A DNA stretch of 64,000 bases from Shewanella fidelis ATCC BAA-318 (GCF_000518605.1 NZ_JADX01000022.1:1-64000); one strand, 5' to 3'; positions 53,802-63,517 are shown, counted from the first letter of the stretch. A program made the numbers and translations. The notes: generated from the sequence alone by a model not told the origin.

Positions 53802-54614
53802 TCAACCGAAATACATATTCACAGCAATCAACAACAATAAGCATGCGAAGATCTTTTTTATCAGCGGAACAGGTAGATGGGCTGTGGCTTTTGCACCCAA
53901 TGGTGCGGTAAACCAAGAGGTGCACACGATACCCAGCAGTGCAGGTAAGTAAACGAAGCCAGCAAAGCCATCTGCTAATGAGAAATGGCCACTGCCAGAA
54001 CTGATATAACCAATTGAACCAAACAGTGCGATGACAATGCCGCAGGCTGAGGCGCAGCCGATGGCTTTTTTAATATCTACCTTAAAGTAAGTCAGTAAGG
54101 GGACTAATAATGCACCACCGCCTATGCCTATCATGGCCGATAACGCGCCAGTGATACAGCTAAGCAGGCTCAATAGACCTTTATTGGGCAAGCCGCGTTC
54201 GCTTGCATCATGTTTTTTATTGCTGCTGTAAAACATTTTTAGTGCGATTAATAGTACGCATAAGGTAAACACTAAGCGCACAATTTGCTCAGGCAAGAGC
54301 GCTGCAACGAAACCGCTAATGAGTGCGCCAATAGCAACCCCGGTCATGATCCAAGGGGCTATCTGCCAAGGTACATTGCCATTTTTATGATGGGCAATGG
54401 CCGACGAAGTTGAAGTGAATAAAATGGAGGCCAGTGAGGTGGCAATAGCTGCAACTACCACCTGCTCGGCTGGCAGCACCGCGAAGTGCACTAAAATTAT
54501 GCTGAGTACAGGCACTATCACTAGTCCGCCGCCTATGCCTAGTAGTCCTGCCAGAAAGCCAACCCCGCTGCCTAGCAATGCGCAGTAAATAATTAATAGC
54601 AAAAATTCATTCAT
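53802..54614 (-). CDS. TauE/SafE-family (TSUP) membrane transporter
   Basis: 270 residues with about eight membrane helices. Two family repeats are marked by GLLGIGGGLVIVPVLSII and MIGIGGGALLVPLLTYF, plus KKAIGCASACGIVIALFGSIGYI. The family includes exporters of sulfite and sulfoacetate, but many members are uncharacterised, and this gene is 17 kb from the sir locus. Single gene. Confidence 0.9.
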   Translation of the reverse strand: MNEFLLLIIYCALLGSGVGFLAGLLGIGGGLVIVPVLSIILVHFAVLPAEQVVVAAIATSLASILFTSTSSAIAHHKNGNVPWQIAPWIMTGVAIGALISGFVAALLPEQIVRLVFTLCVLLIALKMFYSSNKKHDASERGLPNKGLLSLLSCITGALSAMIGIGGGALLVPLLTYFKVDIKKAIGCASACGIVIALFGSIGYISSGSGHFSLADGFAGFVYLPALLGIVCTSWFTAPLGAKATAHLPVPLIKKIFACLLLLIAVNMYFG

Positions 54615-54921
54615 TTAAAAAATCTCTTTATCTAACTATTGGACTGCGGCGCAATATTATTGAGTTAGCTCTAATGGCCGTGTTAGGCCGGTTAATATAA
54701 CGGAATGCAAGTTTAGTTTTCAAAGTAATACAATATGAATGTTATTCATGTTGTAAGTGAAATTAAAACGTTATTAATTAAAAGCTGAAGTAGGTATAAA
54801 TAACAACATCAAATGGCGCTCGAAAATAATCAGAGGCCTTAATTATCTAGCGTCGAAACTTACCTCGATTTGTGGGGCGACTGGTAGATTTAGCGTAATG
54901 GATATAGGGATACCAAACACG
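54615..54921. promoter_or_regulatory. Divergent region TSUP gene / mesX
   Basis: About 300 AT-rich bases. No MetJ box (AGACGTCT) or SAM riboswitch could be recognised before the methionine synthase genes. Confidence 0.35.
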
Positions 54922-55899
54922 ATGAGTACCGAATTTAGCTTCAACATTAACAGCGTTTGTCTCGATGAAAACTATCAGCCGTCAGACAGTACACGTATTA
55001 CCACAAACTTTGCTAACTTAGCGCGAGGCGAGAGCAGGCAGCAAAACCTACGCAATGCTTTGCGGATGATTGATAACAGTTTTAATGCATTAGCCCACTG
55101 GGATAATCCGCAAGCGGACCGTTATAGTGTTGAGCTTGAGATCATTTCCGTGGATGTAGATGTTGCGGGCAGCGGCAAGACTTTTCCGTCAATTGAAATA
55201 TTAAAAACCAATATTATTGATAATAAGACTAGCGAACGAATAGAAGGCATTGTTGGTAATAATTTCTCATCTTATGTTCGAGATTATGATTTTAGTGTGT
55301 TGCTATTAAATCATAATAAAGATAAAGCTCAGTTTACTATTCCAGATAACTTTGGTGATTTACACGGTAAGTTATTTAAATACTTTATAAACTCTTCAGT
55401 TTATAAACAGCACTTTAAAAAGTTACCGGTAATATGTTTAAGTGTGTCAGATAATAAAACCTATTACCGTAGCGACAATCAGCACCCTGTTTTGGGCGTT
55501 GAATATCAACCTAATGAATCGTCACTTACCGAGCAGTACTTTAAAAAGATGGGCTTGCAGGTGCGTTATTTTATGCCGCCAAATAGTGTTGCGCCGTTGG
55601 CATTCTACTTCTTTGGTGATTTGCTTAATGACTATAGCAACCTTGAGTTGATCAGCACCATTAGCACAATGGAGACATTTCAGAAGGTTTACCGACCAGA
55701 GATCTACAACGCAAATGCTGCAGCGGGTCAATGTTATCAGCCGAATTTGAAAAACCTCGATCACTCGTTAACTCAAATTGTTTACGACCGAGAAGAGCGC
55801 AGTCAGTTGGCTATCGAGCAGGGCAAATTTGCAGAAGAGCACTTTATAAAACCTTATCAAAGCGTGCTTGAGCATTGGTCAGCTAACTACCCTGTGTAA
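54922..55899 (+). CDS. mesX: MesX (DUF1852), accessory protein for MesD methionine synthase
   Basis: 325 residues from ATG 54922 (MSTEFSFNINSVCLDENYQPSD), which matches the family start; an in-frame ATG at 54898 is possible. Strong family blocks: STRITTNFANLARGESRQQNLRNALRMIDNSFNALAHWDNP and LEIISVDVDVAGSGKTFPSIEIL. DUF1852 genes sit beside the MesD type of core methionine synthase and are required for its activity; the biochemical role is not settled. mesD begins 26 bases downstream, so the two are an operon. Confidence 0.92.
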   Translation: MSTEFSFNINSVCLDENYQPSDSTRITTNFANLARGESRQQNLRNALRMIDNSFNALAHWDNPQADRYSVELEIISVDVDVAGSGKTFPSIEILKTNIIDNKTSERIEGIVGNNFSSYVRDYDFSVLLLNHNKDKAQFTIPDNFGDLHGKLFKYFINSSVYKQHFKKLPVICLSVSDNKTYYRSDNQHPVLGVEYQPNESSLTEQYFKKMGLQVRYFMPPNSVAPLAFYFFGDLLNDYSNLELISTISTMETFQKVYRPEIYNANAAAGQCYQPNLKNLDHSLTQIVYDREERSQLAIEQGKFAEEHFIKPYQSVLEHWSANYPV

Positions 55900-55925
55900 C
55901 CTTTAACATTGATTGCGGATAAATG

Positions 55926-56960
55926 ATGAAAACATTATTACCTACTTCAACAGCCGGTAGTTTGCCAAAACCAGCATGGTTAGCCGAACCTGAAACACTG
56001 TGGTCACCTTGGAAGTTACAAGGCAATGAACTGATAGACGGCAAGCAGGATGCGCTGCGGATAGCTTTGCAAGAGCAGCAACAAGCTGGTGTGGATATTG
56101 TCAGTGACGGTGAGCAAACTCGACAGCATTTCGTGACGACTTTTATTGAGCACTTAAGTGGTGTGGATTTCGAAAACCGTAAAACCGTTCGAATTCGTGA
56201 TCGCTATGATGCTAGCGTGCCGACAATAGTCGGACCAATTGCTCGACAAAAGCCAGTGTTTATTGAAGATGCTAAGTTTTTACGTCAGCAAACTAAGCAA
56301 CCTATTAAATGGGCTTTGCCCGGCCCGATGACCATGATCGACACGCTTTATGATGATCATTACCACAGCCGTAAACAGCTTGCGTGGGAGTTTGCTAAAG
56401 TTCTCAACCAAGAGGCAAAAGAGTTAGAGGCGGCTGGCGTGGATATTATCCAGTTTGATGAGCCAGCATTTAATGTGTTTTTTGATGAGGTCAATGATTG
56501 GGGGATTGCCTGTTTAGAGCGCGCTATTGAAGGGCTTAAGTGTGAAACGGCCGTGCATATTTGTTATGGCTACGGCATTAAAGCCAATACCGACTGGAAA
56601 AAAACCTTAGGTAACGAGTGGCGCCAATATGAACAGGTGTTCCCTAAGCTACAGCAGTCAAATATCGACATCATCTCGTTAGAGTGTCATAAATCGCGGG
56701 TACCGATTGAGCTATTGGCGCTGATCCGTGGCAAGAAGGTGATGGTTGGTGCTATTGATGTGGCCAGCGATACCATTGAGACACCGCAACAGGTGGCAGA
56801 TACCTTGCGTCAAGCGCTGGAATTTGTTGATGCTGATAAACTTTACCCTTGCACTAACTGCGGCATGGCGCCGCTATCCCGTGAGGTTGCAAGAGATAAG
56901 CTTAATGCGCTTAGTGCTGGGGCAGCCATCGTCCGCCAGGAGCTTGCTAACGCTAACTAA
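55926..56960 (+). CDS. mesD: MesD, folate-independent core methionine synthase
   Basis: 344 residues; of two adjacent ATGs (55923, 55926) the second is better spaced from the ribosome site. Corresponds to the C-terminal catalytic half of MetE, without its N-terminal folate-binding half. Zinc ligand positions are HIC (in AVHICYG), the Glu in SLECHKSR and the Cys of CTNCGMAP. Also TAGSLPKPAWL and DGEQTRQHFVTTFIEHL. It methylates homocysteine using a donor other than methyltetrahydrofolate, with MesX. A 15-bp terminator follows. Confidence 0.92.
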   Translation: MKTLLPTSTAGSLPKPAWLAEPETLWSPWKLQGNELIDGKQDALRIALQEQQQAGVDIVSDGEQTRQHFVTTFIEHLSGVDFENRKTVRIRDRYDASVPTIVGPIARQKPVFIEDAKFLRQQTKQPIKWALPGPMTMIDTLYDDHYHSRKQLAWEFAKVLNQEAKELEAAGVDIIQFDEPAFNVFFDEVNDWGIACLERAIEGLKCETAVHICYGYGIKANTDWKKTLGNEWRQYEQVFPKLQQSNIDIISLECHKSRVPIELLALIRGKKVMVGAIDVASDTIETPQQVADTLRQALEFVDADKLYPCTNCGMAPLSREVARDKLNALSAGAAIVRQELANAN

Positions 56961-56991
56961 TATCTTTAGTAAGTAGAGCGGAATCGTATTT

Positions 56992-57023
56992 AAGGCCAAG
57001 CATGAGAACTCATGCTTGGCCTT
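56992..57023 (+). terminator. Terminator of mesXD
   Basis: AAGGCCAAGCATGAG AA CTCATGCTTGGCCTT, 15-bp arms, then GTTGCTTT. Confidence 0.85.
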
Positions 57024-57029
57024 GTTGCT

Positions 57030-57279
57030 TTATACTGATTGGTCTTATACCAATCAATATAAACATTTAGTCACTCAGCGAGAGAACATAGTCAAACTAG
57101 GTTCAAGCTTCTTTTTTATCAAGAGTCGTTAAAACTCGCCATTCTGGAGCGTTTTTGGCTGCCTACTTCTGCGTTGATTAGCTTTATAAGGGAACAACCA
57201 TTATTGCAGCTATTCGCCTTGAATTAGTTTGCCAAAAATCGCTCTGAGTAGTTCAAACTCTTATACTGATTGGTCTTAT
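57030..57279 (+). repeat. Dispersed repeat, fullest copy (A), MITE-like
   Basis: About 250 bases bounded by perfect 19-base direct repeats TTATACTGATTGGTCTTAT at 57030-57048 and 57261-57279. The left end folds as TATACTGATTGGT / ACCAATCAATATA with one mismatch. No open frame of note. Partial relatives are at 78-118 and 27441-27542. The size, lack of coding and structured ends suggest a non-autonomous mobile element. The remaining bases to 57405 show nothing further. Confidence 0.7.
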
Positions 57280-57405
57280 TGTAAAGTTGCTATTAGTTAC
57301 CGCGCATTTATCCTATTTTTATTGGTAATTTTTTTTGCAGCGCGATAATCTGCGGTCGCTTTATCTATTTGTTCTTTTATTCGTTTTAACCGCCAAGGAT
57401 GCAGT

Positions 57406-60195
57406 ATGGCTCAGTTTGATAAGCATGTTTCTATAGTTGTTTCTCCTCACTCTTCCACAAGTATTGCTAACGCATTAGCCGAGTATCGGCAGCGAATTAG
57501 CGATGGCTCAGCGTTTCGTTTGACCATGAATTTACTGCTCAATGTGCAGTTTGTTAAACCTGATGGCTCGCCTTTGCTATTAGCAGATGCGGCGGCTAAT
57601 AGCGCCTTGGTTGAGCAGGCACTCAATGCGTGCCGTTTTGATGAACAACATGCTTATATTACTGAACCTGTGTTATTTGCGGCAGCGCTAAATTTTCCCG
57701 AGCTACTACCAGAGGTCGTTACTACGCTTGAAGCGTTAGTCGCGTTTGCTCGTAGCCGTAATGATTCAAACGATCTTTGGCTAGATGATTACAATGCCTT
57801 CGCTGTTGAGGGCTTGTATATGCTGGTGGTTACCGACAGTCGCTATAGCTGGATGCTAGCGCAGTTTTTGGTGCCGTACTGGGATACGCAAACCATGACG
57901 GCACCGCTTTGCTTACTCAGCGGCTTAGTTGGCAAGTATGGTTGGACCCGTGATTTGATCAAGGCTTATGTTTGGTGTGATAGCCCTGAGGTACGGCGCT
58001 ATTTCTATGAAGATATCAACTATGATGCGGTGCAGACTGACTTACTTTCACACCTGCAATCTCACCATGATGATTACCTCTACTTTAAAGATGAACTGAC
58101 TCTGCGATTGCAGTCTATGCCTATTTTACACATGGCAGATGAGGCTAGCTCGTTGACGCAAATGTTGGTGGAGTATTACAGCTCCATGGGCGCATGGCCA
58201 CTGGGGTGTGAGCGCTGGGAGCTTGAAGATGATGCAGATGAGTTGAGCGATCGAGTTAAGCAGCAACTCATTTGTGGTGCCAAAGTTGAGGATGAAGTGA
58301 GCGCCATAGCAGCGACACTGACAGAAACTCGTAAAGCGTGTGAATTTTTTACACTTGCTGAATCACAACGTGATGGAGTTGAGGATAGCTATCAAGCTTG
58401 GAAAGCTCCCAAAGAGCCGGAGAACAGCGTTTCAGTTGCTGAGCCAGAGCCAGAAGCACCTGCAATTGAGTGGGATGAGGCTATGGGTCGCAAGATTTTT
58501 AGCTGTCTACATCCGAGAACAGATTTAATTACCCAAAGTCGACTTGAACGTCTTAACGATGAACTGGGCAATCGTGATGGCCAAGAGATTATTGAGGCGC
58601 TGCCTTTTATGCCATTGCATTTAGGCAGCAGTACTTATCTTGCGCTGCGATTGCATCAAGAGCCGAGTGAGGATGAACTCACAGCAATTGGCCAGTGGTT
58701 TGAGCAACACTTAAGTAAACTTCTGAGTGATTTTGTGCTTAAGTTTTGCAGCGTTGCCGATGAAGACAGTGAAGCGTTGAGACAGTGGATTTGCGGCTTA
58801 GATCTTGATGCTGGTCAAGCTGTTACTGCCGATATTGACGCCAAAATGATTGAACTTGTGCGTAGCCGGTCGGCAAAAGATGGCGGTAAGTCAGGACCTA
58901 GAATTAGCGCGAAACAAGCTGCGTACAGGAACTTGTTTAGTTACGATGCTGGTCAGCGCTGTATGTTAACGATTTTATTGCTACAAAGTGCTAGTCGCTT
59001 AACCCAATGCCGTACCTCTGAGTTGTTGAATTCATCTGGAGCTGTTGTTCAACTAGCCAAGCGTCACTGGCAATTGTGGTTAGCCATTGCGCCACAGCGA
59101 GCGATTAACCGTATTATCAAATTCCAAGCTAATTATGGCTTATATGCGGCCATTGATGATCAAGATGCTGAGGCATCGCTATTTGATTTATTACAGCAAT
59201 TCGGTGTAACAGACGCCATGCTGGAAGCATTTACATTAATGACAGATCAACAGGTTGCCGATTATCGCCCTGCCGATGCGCGTTTTGGTCAACGTTATGC
59301 CGCCAAAGTTGAGCAATATGCTGCCGTCGATAGCACGGACACGAGTATGATTGGCCGCCAGCAACTCAAGCAGTTCGAGGCGTTATTACATGAGCTTGAG
59401 TATTGTCGTGAAGATCAAGTATTGGAATTTTTCCAACATCTTAGCGCATTCAACTCAGAGCTTGAGCTACCGATTATGCCGATGTTTGAGCAAGCCTTAT
59501 TGAATACGTTAAAAGAAGGTTTTGACGACGATAGTGCACAAAGCTTATATGACAATATCATGGCTTACCTTATTAGTGGTGATGGCTTAGATAGCTTGAG
59601 TCCGCAGGCGCTAAATAAACCAAAATTACAGGGCTGGAATCCTTACCCTATGTATCGCAGTAAAGTGGGGCCTGCAGATTTTGTCTGGTTATTGCCACCT
59701 GAAATGGCACAGCGTTTAGTACTATTTTTAGCGCAGCTTGGTAAACGTGGTTTACATTGGTTGGGGCGTGCTTCAATGGAAGAGGCATATGTGGCTAGTC
59801 GTATGCAAGCGGGGGAGATCACCATGGCCGAGCGTTGGCGTCATCCTGAAGTTGGTAATGAGCGTCATGGTGACAGTGATATACGCGATGCACTCGATGT
59901 GGCGAAGCAGAATTGGGCGCTGAATTGGCTTGATAAAGCGGGTGTACCTGAGGCGGCATTGGTGTACTTTGCGGTACATGAAGGCTATGAGCAGCAACAA
60001 TTTGTTTGCCGATTGGCCGCTGAAAACCGCTTACCCGATCTGCAAGATTGGTTAACTGCAAATGAGCGGGTGCAATTACTAGAAATGCTTGCAGATATTG
60101 AGTCACTGTCAGAGCCTAGCAAACAGAGCTTTCTACAGGATTGCTCAAGCGCGGTAAAACAGTTAGCGAATAAGCTGTTTAGCCATCGCTCTTAA
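57406..60195 (+). CDS. Large protein of unknown function (929 residues)
   Basis: 929 residues, no signal peptide, no membrane segment, so cytoplasmic. Composition is Leu/Ala/Glu/Asp-rich and looks mainly helical, as in repeat-scaffold proteins, with no P-loop, metal or nuclease motif that I can see. A Glu/Pro-rich linker (PKEPENSVSVAEPEPEAPAIEWDEAMG, about residues 338-364) divides it into an N-terminal part and a larger C-terminal part. The C-terminal region has KPKLQGWNPYPMYRSKVGPADFVWLLPPEMAQRL. Single gene; function cannot be assigned. Confidence 0.85.
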   Translation: MAQFDKHVSIVVSPHSSTSIANALAEYRQRISDGSAFRLTMNLLLNVQFVKPDGSPLLLADAAANSALVEQALNACRFDEQHAYITEPVLFAAALNFPELLPEVVTTLEALVAFARSRNDSNDLWLDDYNAFAVEGLYMLVVTDSRYSWMLAQFLVPYWDTQTMTAPLCLLSGLVGKYGWTRDLIKAYVWCDSPEVRRYFYEDINYDAVQTDLLSHLQSHHDDYLYFKDELTLRLQSMPILHMADEASSLTQMLVEYYSSMGAWPLGCERWELEDDADELSDRVKQQLICGAKVEDEVSAIAATLTETRKACEFFTLAESQRDGVEDSYQAWKAPKEPENSVSVAEPEPEAPAIEWDEAMGRKIFSCLHPRTDLITQSRLERLNDELGNRDGQEIIEALPFMPLHLGSSTYLALRLHQEPSEDELTAIGQWFEQHLSKLLSDFVLKFCSVADEDSEALRQWICGLDLDAGQAVTADIDAKMIELVRSRSAKDGGKSGPRISAKQAAYRNLFSYDAGQRCMLTILLLQSASRLTQCRTSELLNSSGAVVQLAKRHWQLWLAIAPQRAINRIIKFQANYGLYAAIDDQDAEASLFDLLQQFGVTDAMLEAFTLMTDQQVADYRPADARFGQRYAAKVEQYAAVDSTDTSMIGRQQLKQFEALLHELEYCREDQVLEFFQHLSAFNSELELPIMPMFEQALLNTLKEGFDDDSAQSLYDNIMAYLISGDGLDSLSPQALNKPKLQGWNPYPMYRSKVGPADFVWLLPPEMAQRLVLFLAQLGKRGLHWLGRASMEEAYVASRMQAGEITMAERWRHPEVGNERHGDSDIRDALDVAKQNWALNWLDKAGVPEAALVYFAVHEGYEQQQFVCRLAAENRLPDLQDWLTANERVQLLEMLADIESLSEPSKQSFLQDCSSAVKQLANKLFSHRS

Positions 60196-60835
60196 ACTGA
60201 TTGCTATTATTAACAATTGTGAGGGGATTTTCCCCTCCTGTTGATTACTGTTAATTCCCTCCTTGTTATTCGTTACAGGCTCAAAGCCTGCTACTTCTTG
60301 TTGCACAAAGCTTAATCTGTTCTCTCCATTTGCTGTCACTTTAGCCAACAGCGCTGAAATTTCCTTGTTGAGTAGAGTTTAATTTTGTTGACCACACTCA
60401 AGGTGATGTAGTTCACATAAAAGTTGTCTTGGTTAACTTTTGTTGACATTGTTTTTGTTGGAACTATTACTTTAGTAACCCTTAAATTTGTTTATCTTAC
60501 TTTTTGGTGTATTTCTCAGGTCAATAAATAGATGTTTTACTAGAGCTTTGTCACATAAAGTTTCTGTAATTTGAGGTTTGTTGCATATCTGGCTTTAAGC
60601 TAGCGACTTTAGCTCAAATAAACCCATCACGCTGCATTGGTCACATTTTTTAACTTAGCTATGGGTAAAATGCCTATCGAAGTAAACAAAACTTAACTGA
60701 AATCTGTGCTTTTCTATTTGCTCAATACATTTTGCATTATGTTAATGAGCAAAAAGCTTAGCGCAGATCCCAAGATCCTGATCTCCCTTGAGCCATCGCA
60801 ATCTGCTCAAGCAGGACATTAAAGGTAAAATAACA
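60196..60835. other. Long intergenic region before the EamA transporter
   Basis: 640 bases without a gene. A short hairpin GAGGGGATTTTCCCCTC (60221-60237) follows the 929-residue gene without a T-run. A CRP-like site lies at 60402-60417. The rest is AT-rich. Confidence 0.45.
60402..60417. promoter_or_regulatory. CRP-like binding site
   Basis: GGTGATGTAGTTCACA matches nine of the ten conserved positions of TGTGA-N6-TCACA. It is more than 400 bases from the EamA transporter start, which is far for direct activation unless the promoter is distal. Confidence 0.4.
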
Positions 60836-61834
60836 ATGAATATCACCAATAAAGATGTTGTACTAGGATGGACTGCTGCAATTGCTGTAGCTGTGATTTG
60901 GGGCGTAACTGGCGTAGTTTCTAAGCCACTATCTATGGCTGTAGATCCAATGACATTAGTGTTTTTCCGCTATGTAACTGCGGTGATTGGCTTATCTATT
61001 ATTTTCTTTTTCACCTCTCGTAGTAAAAGCCTCAGTCAAGATCTAGGTGGTTCACTAAAAATTGATAAAAAAGATATTCTAAAAATAGCGCTATGCGGCA
61101 TTATCGGCCAAGGTGCCTTTTCATTATTTAACTTCTTATCACTATCGCATATTGGTGCAACTGAAAACGGTGTTATTCAAGGTATGCAGCCATTTGCGAC
61201 GGTTTTTTTCGGCATGTTGTTCATGAATTTCCGAATGAACAAAATCCAGTGGGGAGCGTTTATCGCTTCAGCACTATGTATTTATGCAATGAGCGTTGGA
61301 CCAACTAATAGCATTGAAGGCGGCACGCCTTTACTTGGCTATGTGTTTGTAACTTGTTCTATGTTGTCTCTTGCTTGGACAGCTCACTTACGTGCGAGTT
61401 TAGCCGACAAATATGGTTCAGTGGTTTCAATGCTTTACCAATACATCTCGGTAGCAGTGGCTGGCTTCTTTGTTGTGATAGCTATGGGCTTAGACTTAAG
61501 CCAAATCTTTATCATTTTAGATAGCCCGTTATTACTAGGTTTGTTGATTTTCTTAGGTACAGGTATTTCTGGTGGTAGCTACTTAATTCAGCTGTATTCT
61601 TTTAAGCGTATCGGTGTTGAAAAAGCGACTATGGCGCTAAACCTTATGCCACTAGTGGGTTACATGGTAGCGGTATTGACACTAGGTGAGCAGATGGAGC
61701 TGAGCAAAACCATTATCGTATCGTTAATCGTGGCTGCTCTATATGTGTTCACTAAATATGAAACTAAAGCGGACATTGCTAATAAAACTAACCAAGACAA
61801 AGATGCATTGTCGATGAAGACTCAAAAAGCTTAA
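60836..61834 (+). CDS. EamA-family (DMT superfamily) transporter
   Basis: 332 residues from ATG 60836 (MNITNKDVVLGW); an in-frame ATG 16 codons upstream is less likely. Ten membrane helices in two EamA repeats: AVAVIWGVTGVVSKPLSMAVDPMTLVFFRYVTAVIGL and later SPLLLGLLIFLGTGISGGSYLIQLYSFKRIGVEKATMALNLMPLVGYMVA. Exports or imports small metabolites; substrate unknown. A hydrophilic tail of about 25 residues follows the last helix. Ends at a terminator. Confidence 0.9.
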   Translation: MNITNKDVVLGWTAAIAVAVIWGVTGVVSKPLSMAVDPMTLVFFRYVTAVIGLSIIFFFTSRSKSLSQDLGGSLKIDKKDILKIALCGIIGQGAFSLFNFLSLSHIGATENGVIQGMQPFATVFFGMLFMNFRMNKIQWGAFIASALCIYAMSVGPTNSIEGGTPLLGYVFVTCSMLSLAWTAHLRASLADKYGSVVSMLYQYISVAVAGFFVVIAMGLDLSQIFIILDSPLLLGLLIFLGTGISGGSYLIQLYSFKRIGVEKATMALNLMPLVGYMVAVLTLGEQMELSKTIIVSLIVAALYVFTKYETKADIANKTNQDKDALSMKTQKA

Positions 61835-61849
61835 AGTTTCTCCCTGTTT

Positions 61850-61880
61850 CCCCTAAGACTAACTACCTTAGGGGATTTTT
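61850..61880 (+). terminator. Terminator of the EamA transporter
   Basis: CCCCTAAG and CTTAGGGG arms with a 9-base loop, then ATTTTT. Confidence 0.88.
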
Positions 61881-61909
61881 CATTGCGTGTTACAGAACGA
61901 GATATTTGA

Positions 61910-61939
61910 GAGCCTTTATATTACTCAGTATAAAGGCTC
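61910..61939. other. Perfect hairpin without T-run
   Basis: GAGCCTTTATA and TATAAAGGCTC, 11-bp arms with an 8-base loop, between the transporter terminator and the second OmpA-like gene. Flanking ACAGA / TCTGT can extend it. Role unknown; no gene lies between 61835 and 62162. Confidence 0.6.
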
Positions 61940-62162
61940 GCTCTGTAGGGGCCGCAATTCCTTATACTGCCAGCCTTAATCCCTTCTTTGGTTTTTATGT
62001 GATAGTTCTGTTTTTACTTTAATTCAGGATTATTAAGTCGTGCCAGTGTGTAGCAAGCTGCCCGCTTTAATAGCCTTAATAAGTTTTAATATTTTTTGAG
62101 TTCAATAATTGAACAGCTTGACTGATTATCTAGCAAATTCTATTGACCTACATGTGTGCCAC

Positions 62163-63305
62163 ATGACGAAACGAACCTCAAATAACCGTCTCACTTTTTC
62201 ACTATTATTCTCTTACTGCAGTGTGTTGTTGACTATAAATTCACAAATGGCTGCAGCAACTGAATTTTCTGATCCTTTGCAACAACAAATTCAAACTGCA
62301 GACGCAGAGCAATTGGGGTTTTACCTTGGAGCTAAGGCGGGCGCTGCTTCTTATGTGGATAGTTGCTTCACTCAGGGAGTCTCATGTTCAGACTCCACCT
62401 TTGGCTATGGTCTTTTTGGTGGCTATACATTTGACCAATTATTCAGTGTTGAGCTATCCGTTAGCGATTATGGTTCTCCTCAAGCTAAGGGGGATATGTC
62501 AAATGTCGACGTTAATGTTCGAGGTGCAGAGGTGGGAGTTAGGTTCGCCCTACCTAAATTATGGCGGCTCGCGCCATACTTCCGCGTTGGCACCCACTAC
62601 ATCGATTCTGAACAAACATTACATAGTCCAGAAGGAATAAGTCGCTTCGGGTATAACGGTTGGCGACCTAGTTTAGCGCTGGGAGTGAGTTATCCGCTGG
62701 CTAAGCGTTGGGAGCTCCAGTTGGAATACCAGTATGTCAACGATATTGGAAGTAGCGAAACTATAGAATCAGACTTAGGGTTTCTTTCATTGGGAGTGAG
62801 CTATCGCTTTGGCCAACCAAGTTGGGGGGGGATTAGCGATAAGACTATCAGTGATGCTGATATGGATGGCGAATTTGAATTAATTTCACTAGATACATTA
62901 AAAGATCAATCCACCCCCGCAATAGATTCGACTTCCAGTGCGCTAGAAAGGCACTTCAAATATATACAGAAGTTTAGCTATGACTCTTATCAGTTGGAAG
63001 GGCGTCAGCAATTTGAAAAATGGCTAGTTACCTTACCTAATGAACCTGTCGATATAATCGTCATCGGCCACACCGATAGCATAGGAAATGCTGCATATAA
63101 CCAGCTGTTGTCAGAACGTCGGGCTAAAGCTGTTGAAAAAATGATAACTGAGGCATTTAAGCAAAGGCATAAGAAAATTAACAGCATGATAATTCAAGGA
63201 ATGGGGGAGCTTGTTCCTACTGATGTTAATGATACTGCCGATGGGCAGGCAAGTAATCGTCGTGTAGAGATTTTTGTTATTTATAAACAAGACGTTGAAC
63301 AATGA
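62163..63305 (+). CDS. OmpA-family outer-membrane protein, second type
   Basis: About 380 residues if started at ATG 62163 (MTKRTSNNRLTFSLLFSYCS), which gives a signal peptide ending near MAAAT; a TTG 18 codons upstream is in frame and no start has a good ribosome site. Barrel segment LGFYLGAKAGAASYVDSCFTQGVSCSDSTFGYGLFGGYTFDQLFSVELSVSDYG through LSLGVSYRFG, then an OmpA domain (IIVIGHTDSIGNAAYNQLLSERRAKAVEKMI ... SNRRVEIFVIY). The spacer between them (about 225-280) is acidic rather than proline-rich, unlike the gene at 12764-13816. Confidence 0.88.
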   Translation: MTKRTSNNRLTFSLLFSYCSVLLTINSQMAAATEFSDPLQQQIQTADAEQLGFYLGAKAGAASYVDSCFTQGVSCSDSTFGYGLFGGYTFDQLFSVELSVSDYGSPQAKGDMSNVDVNVRGAEVGVRFALPKLWRLAPYFRVGTHYIDSEQTLHSPEGISRFGYNGWRPSLALGVSYPLAKRWELQLEYQYVNDIGSSETIESDLGFLSLGVSYRFGQPSWGGISDKTISDADMDGEFELISLDTLKDQSTPAIDSTSSALERHFKYIQKFSYDSYQLEGRQQFEKWLVTLPNEPVDIIVIGHTDSIGNAAYNQLLSERRAKAVEKMITEAFKQRHKKINSMIIQGMGELVPTDVNDTADGQASNRRVEIFVIYKQDVEQ

Positions 63306-63376
63306 AAAAGCAGTGCTTCACAGCGTCGAAAACTTTTGTGTATGCCAATTAAGTGATTTGTAGTTAGGAGGTTGAA

Positions 63377-63517
63377 ATGTCGGAATTTCGAGCATGGAAG
63401 TTAGAAGCTTGGATGAAAGGTTGGCGATTGACCAAAAAGAAAATATTGTCTCAACGTGGGATAAATAACAATCAACGTAAGTATAAAAAGCAGCACAAAC
63501 AAAACCAAAGTAAGTGA
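63377..63517 (+). CDS. Small basic protein (46 residues), unknown
   Basis: ATG 63377 has AGGAGG five bases upstream, the strongest ribosome site in this part of the window, and the frame runs to TGA 63515-63517. Sequence starts MSEFRAWKLEAWMKGWRLTKKK and ends in a Lys/Gln/Asn-rich tail, strongly basic overall, so it may bind nucleic acid or membrane surface. No family recognised. Lies between the OmpA-like gene and the DUF2913-like gene. Confidence 0.7.
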   Translation: MSEFRAWKLEAWMKGWRLTKKKILSQRGINNNQRKYKKQHKQNQSK

